Source: an uncultured Clostridia bacterium (GTDB taxonomy: Bacteria; Bacillota; Clostridia; Oscillospirales; Acutalibacteraceae). Taken from it: a stretch of DNA of 6,020 nt. The position numbers and the translations under genes were made by a program. Where the stretch lies: assembly GCA_958445555.1 (NCBI GenBank), contig CAUCSW010000044.1:1-6020 (forward strand), in the 5' to 3' direction. Shown here one piece after another: positions 1 to 5,251 of the stretch. Each line of letters begins with the position of its first letter. The first letter of the stretch is position 1. A model generated the notes under the pieces. The model ran no database searches. It saw only the letters and a list, made by a program, of their open reading frames with translations, and was not told where the DNA came from.

Positions 1-218
1 CCGCAAGCCCGTATAAATTTACCCCTGCAGTGCTGAAAGCTCTCGGTGATGATACTGCCGAGACCGACGGTTTTATACTCGCCGAAAAATTGGAAAAACT
101 TACCGGTACTTCCGCCCCTGAATCGCTTACCGCTCTTAAAGGAGCAGAGGTGCGCTTCGGCAATGTATGTGACCGTGAAGATATGAAAGATGTAATTTGC
201 GAATACCTCGGAATATAG
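1..218 (+). CDS. thrC: Threonine synthase, C-terminal fragment (5' end outside window)
   Basis: Threonine synthase is a cytoplasmic PLP enzyme that converts O-phosphohomoserine to threonine, the last step of the pathway. Only the last 71 residues are visible. The frame is open from the window edge (first complete codon at base 3) and ends in TAG at 216-218. The first residues read ASPYKF, matching the family's C-terminal Ala/Ser-x-Pro-x-Lys-Phe segment. They are followed by a short helical region, a variable Leu-Thr-Gly stretch, and an ending of the form 'LKGAEVRFGNVCDREDM..VICEYLGI', typical of clostridial threonine synthases. The GTG at 30 is an internal codon, not the start. The PLP lysine and the N-terminal domains lie upstream of the window. 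The identification rests on the C-terminal pattern alone, so a related PLP-fold enzyme is possible but less likely. Confidence 0.82.
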   Translation, partial: ASPYKFTPAVLKALGDDTAETDGFILAEKLEKLTGTSAPESLTALKGAEVRFGNVCDREDMKDVICEYLGI

Positions 219-273
219 GCTTAGGGAATTATATTAAAAGAACGGTGTTTCGGCTCTTCTGATTCCGAGACCC

Positions 274-331
274 AAAAATGTCGAAGTCCCGCCCGCCTTG
301 TAGGCAAGCAGGACTTCGGCGCTGCATTTTT
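274..331. terminator. Bidirectional hairpin terminator between thrC and the DUF1540 gene
   Basis: The arms CGAAGTCC (282-289) and GGACTTCG (311-318) pair perfectly, and a small inner stem GCCT-TGT-AGGC caps the structure. An outer A-rich/T-rich pair, AAAAATG (274-280) with CATTTTT (325-331), gives a T-run on the 3' side of the hairpin on either strand. It lies between the two convergent genes, starting 56 bases after the thrC stop and ending 7 bases beyond the DUF1540 stop, so it can serve as the terminator for both. Confidence 0.7.
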
Positions 332-337
332 CGGTGT

Positions 338-517
338 TTATCTGCACTTAAAAGTGCCGCAAACCGTCTCGTGACTGTTTTCGGCGTTTTTCGGTCCGAT
401 ATTTACGCCCTTTGCATGGCATCTGTCATCGGTTGAGTGGAACTCGCAGTTTTCGCATTTGCAGCTTATTCCGCTGACGGCATCGTTGCAGCTGCAAGGT
501 GAGTAATCGTTGCTCAT
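338..517 (-). CDS. Small cysteine-rich DUF1540 domain protein
   Basis: This is a 59-residue protein, ATG at 517-515 and TAA at 340-338. It begins MSNDYSPCSC and contains eight cysteines, at residues 8, 10, 19, 21, 24, 33, 53 and 58. The core I17-S-C-x-C-x-x-C-x-F-H, then C33-x-A, then T-V-C-G-T-F ending at C58, matches the DUF1540 pattern seen in many small clostridial proteins. The cysteine spacing suggests metal binding, probably zinc or iron, but no biochemical function is established for the family. An AGAAAGGAAG ribosome binding site (524-533 on the + strand, read in reverse) sits about 6 bases before the ATG, which supports this start. The gene diverges from the metallophosphoesterase and converges on thrC, so it appears to be a single-gene transcript. 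Length, cysteine pattern, start site and terminator all agree. Confidence 0.85.
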   Translation of the reverse strand: MSNDYSPCSCNDAVSGISCKCENCEFHSTDDRCHAKGVNIGPKNAENSHETVCGTFKCR

Positions 518-543
518 AATTAACTTCCTTTCTGACTTTTAAG

Positions 544-568
544 GGACGGCGGCGTTTGTGTGCCGTCC
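544..568. repeat. Inverted repeat in the divergent intergenic region
   Basis: GGACGGC (544-550) and GCCGTCC (562-568) form a 7-bp perfect stem with an 11-base loop. It lies between the divergent DUF1540 and metallophosphoesterase genes. In the - strand direction it would fall in the DUF1540 leader, just upstream of its ribosome binding site. No T-run follows on either strand, so it is unlikely to be a terminator. It could be an operator or a leader hairpin, but the sequence does not decide between these. Confidence 0.4.
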
Positions 569-604
569 GAATATTATTGTTTGCATCGGCGCTATTCTTA
601 TTCC

Positions 605-620
605 GAGAGGTGATAGATTG
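605..620 (+). promoter_or_regulatory. Ribosome binding site and TTG start of the metallophosphoesterase
   Basis: GAGAGGTGAT (605-614) is followed by a TTG codon at 618-620, leaving 7 bases between the AGG and the start. This decides the start codon against the upstream in-frame GTG at 558, which lies inside the intergenic inverted repeat. Confidence 0.7.
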
Positions 621-1301
621 TCAATTTTTGCAATATCGGATCTTCATTTGTCTTTGTCATCGGACAAACCGATGGATGTTTTTAACGGCTGGAGCAATTA
701 TACCGAACAGATCAAAGCAAATTGGACAAGGCTTATTGATAAAAATGACACCGTTGTGATCCCCGGTGACATTTCGTGGGCGTTAAAGCTTAAAGAGGCA
801 AAAAAGGACTTTGAATTTATCGACTCACTGCCCGGCAAAAAGATCATATTAAAAGGCAATCACGACCTTTGGTGGGGCACGATGAGCAAGCTTACCGAAT
901 TTCTTTGTGAAAACGATTTTGCCACCGTCACGCCGCTTTTCAACAACTGCGTTGAGGCAGAGGGTGTTGCCGTTTGCGGGACCCGCGGATGGAGCTATGA
1001 CTGTCCCGAAAGCGAAACGAAGATACTGAAAAGAGAGGTCGGACGGCTGCGGTCATCACTGCAGGCGGCGGCGGAAAAGCAATTAAAGCCGATCGTTTTT
1101 TTACATTATCCCCCGGCATACGGCGATTATGTGTGCAGGGAAATTGTGGACGTTTTGAAAGAAAACCGCATAGACTGCGTCTGGCACGGACACATTCACG
1201 GCGTCGGAAAAAACAACTGTGTAAGTGAGGTCGAAGGTATAAAACTGCGGCTTATTTCCTGCGATTGCATAGGTTTTACGCCTGTCGAGGTGCTGCGGTG
1301 A
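618..1301 (+). CDS. Calcineurin-like metallophosphoesterase
   Basis: This is a 227-residue cytoplasmic phosphohydrolase of the calcineurin-like superfamily (PF00149; it resembles the COG1768 group). The two-metal active-site motifs appear in the usual order: D8-L-H10, G50-D51, G80-N81-H82-D83, H163 (H-Y-P-P), and G191-H192-I-H194 (H-G-H-I-H). The physiological substrate is unknown. I chose the TTG at 618 because GAGAGGTG (605-612) lies at good spacing before it, and because the protein then opens with MSIFAISDLH, placing the first metal motif within ten residues as is normal here. The longer GTG start at 558 would add 20 residues unlike the family and has no Shine-Dalgarno sequence. The gene ends 133 bases before tig and is probably transcribed separately, because tig has its own promoter. 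Confidence 0.88.
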   Translation: MSIFAISDLHLSLSSDKPMDVFNGWSNYTEQIKANWTRLIDKNDTVVIPGDISWALKLKEAKKDFEFIDSLPGKKIILKGNHDLWWGTMSKLTEFLCENDFATVTPLFNNCVEAEGVAVCGTRGWSYDCPESETKILKREVGRLRSSLQAAAEKQLKPIVFLHYPPAYGDYVCREIVDVLKENRIDCVWHGHIHGVGKNNCVSEVEGIKLRLISCDCIGFTPVEVLR

Positions 1302-1363
1302 ACGAAATATATGTCCGGGAATACAAAAAATCCCTTATTAGATAAAAAACTTTTAAAAACCAG

Positions 1364-1392
1364 TGGAAAAAAATGCCGAACTGTGGTATAAT
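1364..1392 (+). promoter_or_regulatory. Sigma-A type promoter for tig (extended -10)
   Basis: A perfect TATAAT (1387-1392) is preceded by TG one base upstream, which is the extended -10 form TGnTATAAT. At a 17-base spacing lies TGGAAA (1364-1369), matching 4 of 6 bases of the TTGACA consensus. The predicted transcription start near 1399 leaves a leader of about 35 bases before the trigger factor ATG at 1435. AT-rich sequence just upstream (1325-1360) could act as an UP element. It probably drives tig-clpP-clpX. Confidence 0.68.
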
Positions 1393-1434
1393 CCTATGGA
1401 CTATCAAACGGATAATAATGTGGAGGTTTATCAA

Positions 1435-2886
1435 ATGAGCTTAAAAGGAACAAAAAAGGTCGACACAAACCGTGTTGAGCTTGAAATAACGGTTGATAAG
1501 GAAAAGTTTGCCGAGGCGCTGCAGAAGGCTTTTGAGAGTGAAGGCAAAAAGATCACCCTTCCCGGATTCAGAAAGGGCAAGGCTCCCCGTCATATGATCG
1601 AAAAGATGTACGGTGAGAATTTCTTCTTTGAGGATGCACTCAATATCGTTTACGGTCCCGCGGTTGAAGAAGCAATAAACGAGTCGGGTCTTGATTATGT
1701 TGATGATAAGGTCGATTTTGATCTTGTTTCTATATCCAAGGATGACGGCGTTGATTTCAAGGTCGTTATAACCGTTAAGCCTGAGGTAGAAATCGAAGGA
1801 TATAAGGGTCTTAAGGCCGAGAAGTCTTCTGCGGAAGTAAGCGACGATGAAGTAAAGGCCGAGCTGGATCGCCTTGCGGACAGGAATTCGCGCCTTGTCA
1901 CAGTGACCGACAGACCCGCCGCGAACGGAGATATAGCCGTCATTGACTACGAGGGATTTGTTGACGGTAAGGCGTTTAAGGGCGGAAAGGGCGAGTCCCA
2001 TTCGCTTAACCTCGGCTCGGGTGAATTTATTCCCGGCTTTGAGGAGCAGGTAGCCGGACACAACTCAGGTGACGAATTCGATGTCAATGTCGAATTCCCG
2101 AAAGAGTATCATGCCAAAGAGCTTGCCGGCAAGCCCGCCACCTTCAAGTGCACCCTCCATGAGATCAAGTTCCGCGAGCTTCCCGCACTTGATGACGAGT
2201 TTGCAAAGGATGTAAGCGAATTCGATACGCTTGATGATCTTAAGAAGGATATAAAGGAAAAGCTTGCCGAGAAGAAGGAAAAGGCAGCCGAGGCAGAAGC
2301 GGAAAATGCTCTTGCGGATCAGCTTGCCGACCTTATGAAGGCTGAAATACCCGCCGCAATGATCGAGGCAAGGATCGACCAGTCGGTTCAGGACTTCTCA
2401 TATCGTCTCCAGATGCAGGGAATGGATATAAATACATATCTCAAGTTCACCGGCTCGGGAATCGAAGGCCTTCGCGACAGTATGCGCGAGCAGGCGGAGA
2501 AGCAGGTCAAAATAAGACTCGCTCTTGAGAAAATAGCTGCCCTTGAGAATCTTACCGCAACCGATGAAGATGTGGCGGCAGAGTACGAGAAGCTTGCAAA
2601 GGCATACAATATGGAAGCGGATAAGATCAAGGCGTATGTCCCCGAGGCGGAAATGAAGAAGGACATCGTCGTTAACAAGGCGCTCGATCTCGTAAAGGAT
2701 AACGCGAAGATATCCGTGAAGAAGAGTGAGGACAAAAAGCCCGCTGCCAAGACCACAGCCAAAAAAGCAGCCGCAAAGGCTGACGGAGAGGCTAACGGAG
2801 AGGAAAAGCCTGCTGCGAAAAAGACTGCCGCAAAGAAGCCTGCAGCCGCAAAGTCAACTGCGAAAAAGAGCGAAAAGGCTGAATAA
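1435..2886 (+). CDS. tig: Trigger factor (ribosome-associated chaperone and prolyl isomerase)
   Basis: Trigger factor binds ribosomal protein L23 at the exit tunnel and shields nascent chains. The 483 residues show all three domains. The N-terminal ribosome-binding domain covers about 1-115, with signature G44-F-R-K-G-K-A-P-R and E56-K-M-Y-G. The FKBP-type peptidyl-prolyl isomerase domain covers about 161-245, including the segments D-Y-E-G-F-V-D-G and F-I-P-G-F-E. The helical C-terminal chaperone arms cover about 250-428. The start at 1435 follows GGAGG (1422-1426) by 8 bases; an upstream in-frame GTG at 1363 overlaps the promoter and is rejected. The protein is longer than the usual ~430 residues because of a lysine/alanine-rich tail (429-483) with 17 Lys and 17 Ala in 55 residues, resembling histone H1-like tails. 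It is first in the tig-clpP-clpX block. Confidence 0.96.
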   Translation: MSLKGTKKVDTNRVELEITVDKEKFAEALQKAFESEGKKITLPGFRKGKAPRHMIEKMYGENFFFEDALNIVYGPAVEEAINESGLDYVDDKVDFDLVSISKDDGVDFKVVITVKPEVEIEGYKGLKAEKSSAEVSDDEVKAELDRLADRNSRLVTVTDRPAANGDIAVIDYEGFVDGKAFKGGKGESHSLNLGSGEFIPGFEEQVAGHNSGDEFDVNVEFPKEYHAKELAGKPATFKCTLHEIKFRELPALDDEFAKDVSEFDTLDDLKKDIKEKLAEKKEKAAEAEAENALADQLADLMKAEIPAAMIEARIDQSVQDFSYRLQMQGMDINTYLKFTGSGIEGLRDSMREQAEKQVKIRLALEKIAALENLTATDEDVAAEYEKLAKAYNMEADKIKAYVPEAEMKKDIVVNKALDLVKDNAKISVKKSEDKKPAAKTTAKKAAAKADGEANGEEKPAAKKTAAKKPAAAKSTAKKSEKAE

Positions 2887-2933
2887 TTCCTGTTTATAAC
2901 GGGACTGATTGAGTCATAATTATAGAGTGAGAC

Positions 2934-2954
2934 GGCGGATCCGAGCGGTCCGCC
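2934..2954 (+). terminator. Hairpin between tig and clpP (possible attenuator)
   Basis: GGCGGA (2934-2939) and TCCGCC (2949-2954) form a 6-bp perfect stem. A T-G wobble and a C-G pair extend it inward to a 5-base loop. It is followed by TTCTTG, a poor T-run, and then at once by the clpP ribosome binding site. The stem could weakly terminate transcripts from tig or mark a processing or stabilising site at the clpP 5' end. The weak T-run makes full termination unlikely. Confidence 0.4.
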
Positions 2955-2975
2955 TTCTTGATAGGAGGATATCAC

Positions 2976-3572
2976 ATGAATTCAAGTTTGGTACCTTATG
3001 TCATTGAACAGACAGGCAAGGGCGAGAGATCCTATGACATTTTCTCCCGTTTGCTTAACGATCGCATTATTATGTTGTGCGATGAGGTGAACGACCAGGT
3101 CGCGAGCGTGGTTATAGCGCAGCTGCTTTATCTTGAGGGCAAGGACCCCGATAAGGACATAAGTCTGTACATTAACAGTCCCGGCGGCTCCGTCTCGGCG
3201 GGTCTTGCGATCTTTGACACTATGAATTACATCAAGTGCGATGTCAGCACCATTTGTATGGGTATGGCTGCAAGTATGGGAGCCTTCCTTCTTGCTGCGG
3301 GCAAGAAAGGAAAGAGATATGCTCTTCCGCACAGTGAAATAATGATCCACCAGCCTCTCGGTCAGACGCAGGGTCAGGCAACTGAGATCCTTATTCACGC
3401 CGAGCACATTAAGAAGACACGCGCGTTGTTGAACGGAATACTCGCCGAGCGCACGGGCAAGCCGCTTGAGGAGATCGAGCGCGACACCGAGCGTGACAAC
3501 TTTATGTCCGCCGAAGAGGCAGCCCGATACGGTCTTATTGATAAAGTAATAACAAACAGACAGGAAAATTGA
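2976..3572 (+). CDS. clpP: ATP-dependent Clp protease proteolytic subunit ClpP
   Basis: ClpP is a self-compartmentalised cytoplasmic serine protease: two seven-subunit rings form a barrel that degrades proteins unfolded by ClpX or other Clp ATPases. The 198-residue protein has the full family length. The catalytic triad is visible as S100 (in G-M-A-A-S-M-G-A-F), H125 (in M-I-H-Q-P-L-G) and D174 (in E-R-D-T-E-R-D). The oxyanion-loop segment S-P-G-G-S-V lies at residues 68-73. The short N-terminus ([20 protein letters not shown]) follows the Gram-positive pattern. The ATG at 2976 is preceded by AGGAGG (2963-2968) with a 7-base gap; the upstream in-frame TTG at 2958 is rejected. The gene lies 89 bases after tig and one base before clpX, so clpP and clpX are almost certainly co-transcribed. 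No CtsR-type operator was seen upstream. Confidence 0.97.
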   Translation: MNSSLVPYVIEQTGKGERSYDIFSRLLNDRIIMLCDEVNDQVASVVIAQLLYLEGKDPDKDISLYINSPGGSVSAGLAIFDTMNYIKCDVSTICMGMAASMGAFLLAAGKKGKRYALPHSEIMIHQPLGQTQGQATEILIHAEHIKKTRALLNGILAERTGKPLEEIERDTERDNFMSAEEAARYGLIDKVITNRQEN

Positions 3573-3573
3573 T

Positions 3574-4815
3574 ATGCCCGGAAAAAGAAACAGCGATAAT
3601 ATGTTTTGCGCATTTTGCGGCAGAACACGCGATGAAGTGGGAAGACTCATAGCGGGAAACGGCATATATATCTGCGATGAATGCGTTGAGCTTTGCCATT
3701 CACTGATAACGGGCGAGGAACCCGAGTATGAAAAAAGATCTCATCAGGCGAAAAGCAAGGATGACTTTGTTTTGCCGACGCCTCACGAGATCAAAGAGCA
3801 CCTCGATTAGTAGGTTATCGGCCAGGACGATGCCAAGATAACGCTTTCGGTTGCGGTTTATAACCATTACAAACGCATATTCCGCAAGGCGGACGATGAT
3901 GTTGAGCTCGGAAAGAGCAATGTTCTTATGCTCGGGCCTACGGGTGTCGGAAAGACATTGCTTGCTCAGACACTGGCAAAGTGTCTTAATGTGCCGATAG
4001 CCATCACCGATGCCACCACTCTTACCGAGGCGGGATATGTGGGCGAGGATGTTGAGAACATCCTTTTAAGGCTGATCCAGGCTGCTGATTACGATATTGA
4101 AAAGGCAGAGCACGGGATCATATATATAGACGAGATCGATAAGATTGCCCGAAAATCCGAAAATACATCCATAACGAGAGATGTCAGCGGCGAGGGCGTT
4201 CAGCAGGCACTTTTGAAGATAGTCGAGGGAACGGTGTCCAATGTTCCTCCGCAGGGCGGCAGAAAGCATCCTCAGCAGGAATTTATAAAGATAGACACCA
4301 CCAACATTCTCTTTATTTGCGCCGGTGCATTTGAGGGTCTTGAAAACCAGGTTAGAAAGCGAGTTAACACGAGCGGGAGTCTGGGATTCGGCGCCGATGT
4401 AAAATCGGAGGAGACCCTTAAAAAGGAAGCCGGGCTCAAAAAGGTGATACACCAGGATCTCGTTCACTATGGGATGATCCCCGAGCTCGTCGGCAGACTG
4501 CCTGTAATCACGGTTCTTGATCCGGTTGATGAGGATATGCTTATCAGGATAATGAAAGAGCCGAAGAATTCGGTCATCAAGCAGTATACTGAGCTTTTGA
4601 AAATGGACGGTGTAGAACTCCGTTTTGACGATGACGCGCTGCGAGAGATCGCAAAAAAGACTGTCGAAAGAAAAACAGGCGCAAGAGGCCTTCGCTCTGC
4701 GATAGAGTCGGTCCTCAAGCAGACTATGTATGACATTCCTTCGGAGAAGGGAATCAAGACGGTCACCGTCACAAAAGAGTGCATCACGGACGGTGCGCCT
4801 CCGAAGGCCGAATAA
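3574..4815 (+). pseudogene. clpX: ClpX unfoldase gene interrupted by two adjacent in-frame TAG codons
   Basis: ClpX is the AAA+ ring that recognises, unfolds and translocates substrates into ClpP. The frame spans 414 codons including the final TAA, the normal family length. An N-terminal zinc domain has C12-x2-C15 and C34-x2-C37. Walker A is G121-P-T-G-V-G-K-T128, the pore-1 loop is G154-Y-V-G157, Walker B is I-D186-E187, and the RKH loop is 230-232. The ClpP-docking loop is L270-G-F272, the arginine finger is R308 (V-G-R-L-P) and sensor 2 is R371 (G-A-R-G-L-R). All essential residues are present, but codons 79 and 80 (3808-3813) are both TAG, just before V81-I-G-Q. Translation would give a 78-residue zinc-domain peptide. 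The next ATG/GTG/TTG in frame is at 3928 (codon 119), which would lose the VIGQ box needed for nucleotide binding. No frameshift is present. It may be a fresh pseudogene, a readthrough gene or a sequence error. The start follows AGGA (3562-3565) at 8 bases. Confidence 0.9.
3808..3813 (+). other. Tandem TAG TAG stop codons inside clpX
   Basis: The sequence reads GAT TAG TAG GTT ATC GGC, that is Asp-stop-stop-Val-Ile-Gly. Other ClpX proteins have Asp-x-Tyr-Val-Ile-Gly here, where x is often Glu or Gln. Each TAG is one substitution from the expected codon: CAG or GAG to TAG, and TAT or TAC to TAG. Sequence on both sides is in the same frame and fully conserved. Confidence 0.9.
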
Positions 4816-4857
4816 ATAAGCAGTCGGATCAATATTAAAGCTGATCGGAAGACAGGG

Positions 4858-4880
4858 AAAAAAGAGGGAGTCACTCCTTC
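4858..4880 (-). terminator. Rho-independent terminator facing left
   Basis: Read on the - strand, GAAGGAG-TGA-CTCCCTC forms a 7-bp stem (one G-T wobble) with a 3-base loop, followed at once by six Ts (complement of the A-run 4858-4863). This is a textbook intrinsic terminator for transcripts coming from the right. It would end the DUF2207 transcript, although it lies about 370 bases beyond that stop codon, or a separate small RNA from this region. Confidence 0.65.
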
Positions 4881-4890
4881 ATCGCCCCGC

Positions 4891-4942
4891 AGGAATAACC
4901 GACAAGCCCCTCTTTTTTAAGAGGGGCTTGTCGGTTATTCAC
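4891..4942. repeat. 22-bp perfect palindrome with TTTT loop
   Basis: The left arm 4893-4912 (GAATAACCGACAAG... ending CCCCTC) is exactly complementary to 4921-4940. The inner TT/AA pair extends the stem to 22 bp around a TTTT loop (4915-4918). No T-run follows on either strand. The CCCTCTTTTTT portion (4908-4918) can alternatively pair with AAAAAAGAGGG (4858-4868), so two exclusive folds are possible in a + strand transcript. It could act as a terminator or mRNA 3'-end stabiliser for clpX, or be a dispersed palindromic repeat. Confidence 0.75.
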
Positions 4943-4980
4943 GGTGTCTTTATCCGAGCCGAACCGAGGGATAACCCGGT

Positions 4981-5140
4981 CTGAGGCAGCGCCGCGAAGC
5001 GCCTTCGGCGCGGCAAACGGGCATCGGTTGATTTTCGACTTTCGGAAGGTTCGGCATTTTTAATAAAGTGACATTCCATTATCACGCTTTGCTGCCCGTT
5101 TTGCGCCCTTTCTTCTAAAGGGCGCGCGGCGCTGCCTTAG
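4981..5140. repeat. 160-bp element bounded by 16-nt inverted repeats
   Basis: CTGAGGCAGCGCCGCG (4981-4996) pairs with CGCGGCGCTGCCTTAG (5125-5140), with a single G-T wobble. Nested inside are a hairpin GCGCC-TTC-GGCGC (4999-5011), a stem AAACGGGCA/TGCCCGTTT (5015-5023 with 5093-5101), and a 9-bp perfect hairpin GCGCCCTTT/AAAGGGCGC (5103-5111 with 5117-5125). The layout resembles either a multi-branched structured RNA or a small non-autonomous mobile element with terminal inverted repeats. No transposase and no certain target-site duplication are visible. Confidence 0.55.
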
Positions 5141-5142
5141 GT

Positions 5143-5178
5143 TCGCCACCTGTCAGCTTTTAAGCCGACAGGTGGCGA
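5143..5178. repeat. 12-bp inverted repeat hairpin
   Basis: TCGCCACCTGTC (5143-5154) pairs perfectly with GACAGGTGGCGA (5167-5178). Beyond a single A/C mismatch, a further inner stem GCTT-TT-AAGC caps it. It begins 2 bases after the end of the 160-bp repeat element. No T-run follows, so it is not a standard terminator. Confidence 0.65.
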
Positions 5179-5251
5179 TCGGGGGGTGATGTTACTGAAG
5201 CGCGGGTGGTTACGCGGCGCGCAGGGTGCGCCGAGAGAAAGGAGAGCAGGT

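Larger units (their letters stand above)
4816..5251. other. Gene-free stretch rich in inverted repeats
   Basis: There is no convincing coding frame, tRNA or rRNA between clpX and the convergent DUF2207 gene. The stretch holds at least six perfect or near-perfect inverted repeats (entered separately where strong), including a - strand terminator at 4858-4880. Two smaller ones are TTATCC (4950-4955) with GGATAA (4969-4974), and GGCGCGC (5216-5222) with GTGCGCC (5226-5232, one G-T wobble). Such density suggests structured RNA, multi-copy palindromic repeats or a decayed small mobile element. Confidence 0.6.

Noticed and set aside
571..599. A possible promoter for the DUF1540 gene on the - strand, with -10 TAATAT (576-571).
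   Set aside because: The matching -35 position reads AAGAAT, only 2 of 6 bases of consensus, so it cannot be supported.
1317..1338. Weak hairpin GGGA/TCCC followed by TTATT, after the metallophosphoesterase.
   Set aside because: A 4-bp stem with a 10-base loop and no real T-run is too weak to call a terminator.
2891..2926. A possible promoter for clpP with -10 CATAAT (2915-2920).
   Set aside because: No acceptable -35 box at 16-18 bases spacing, and no CtsR-type operator; clpP may simply be read from the tig promoter.
3928..4815. A separate gene encoding a 295-residue ClpX-like ATPase starting at ATG 3928.
   Set aside because: That ATG is the residue two before the Walker A motif. It has no Shine-Dalgarno sequence and the product would lack the VIGQ box. 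It is the continuation of clpX after the two TAG codons.
5199..5216. GCGGGTGGTTACGCG resembles the conserved T-box motif GGGTGGnACCGCG.
   Set aside because: Two core bases differ (TACGCG in place of ACCGCG), no specifier stem or downstream terminator is seen, and the next gene to the right lies on the opposite strand, so there is nothing to regulate.
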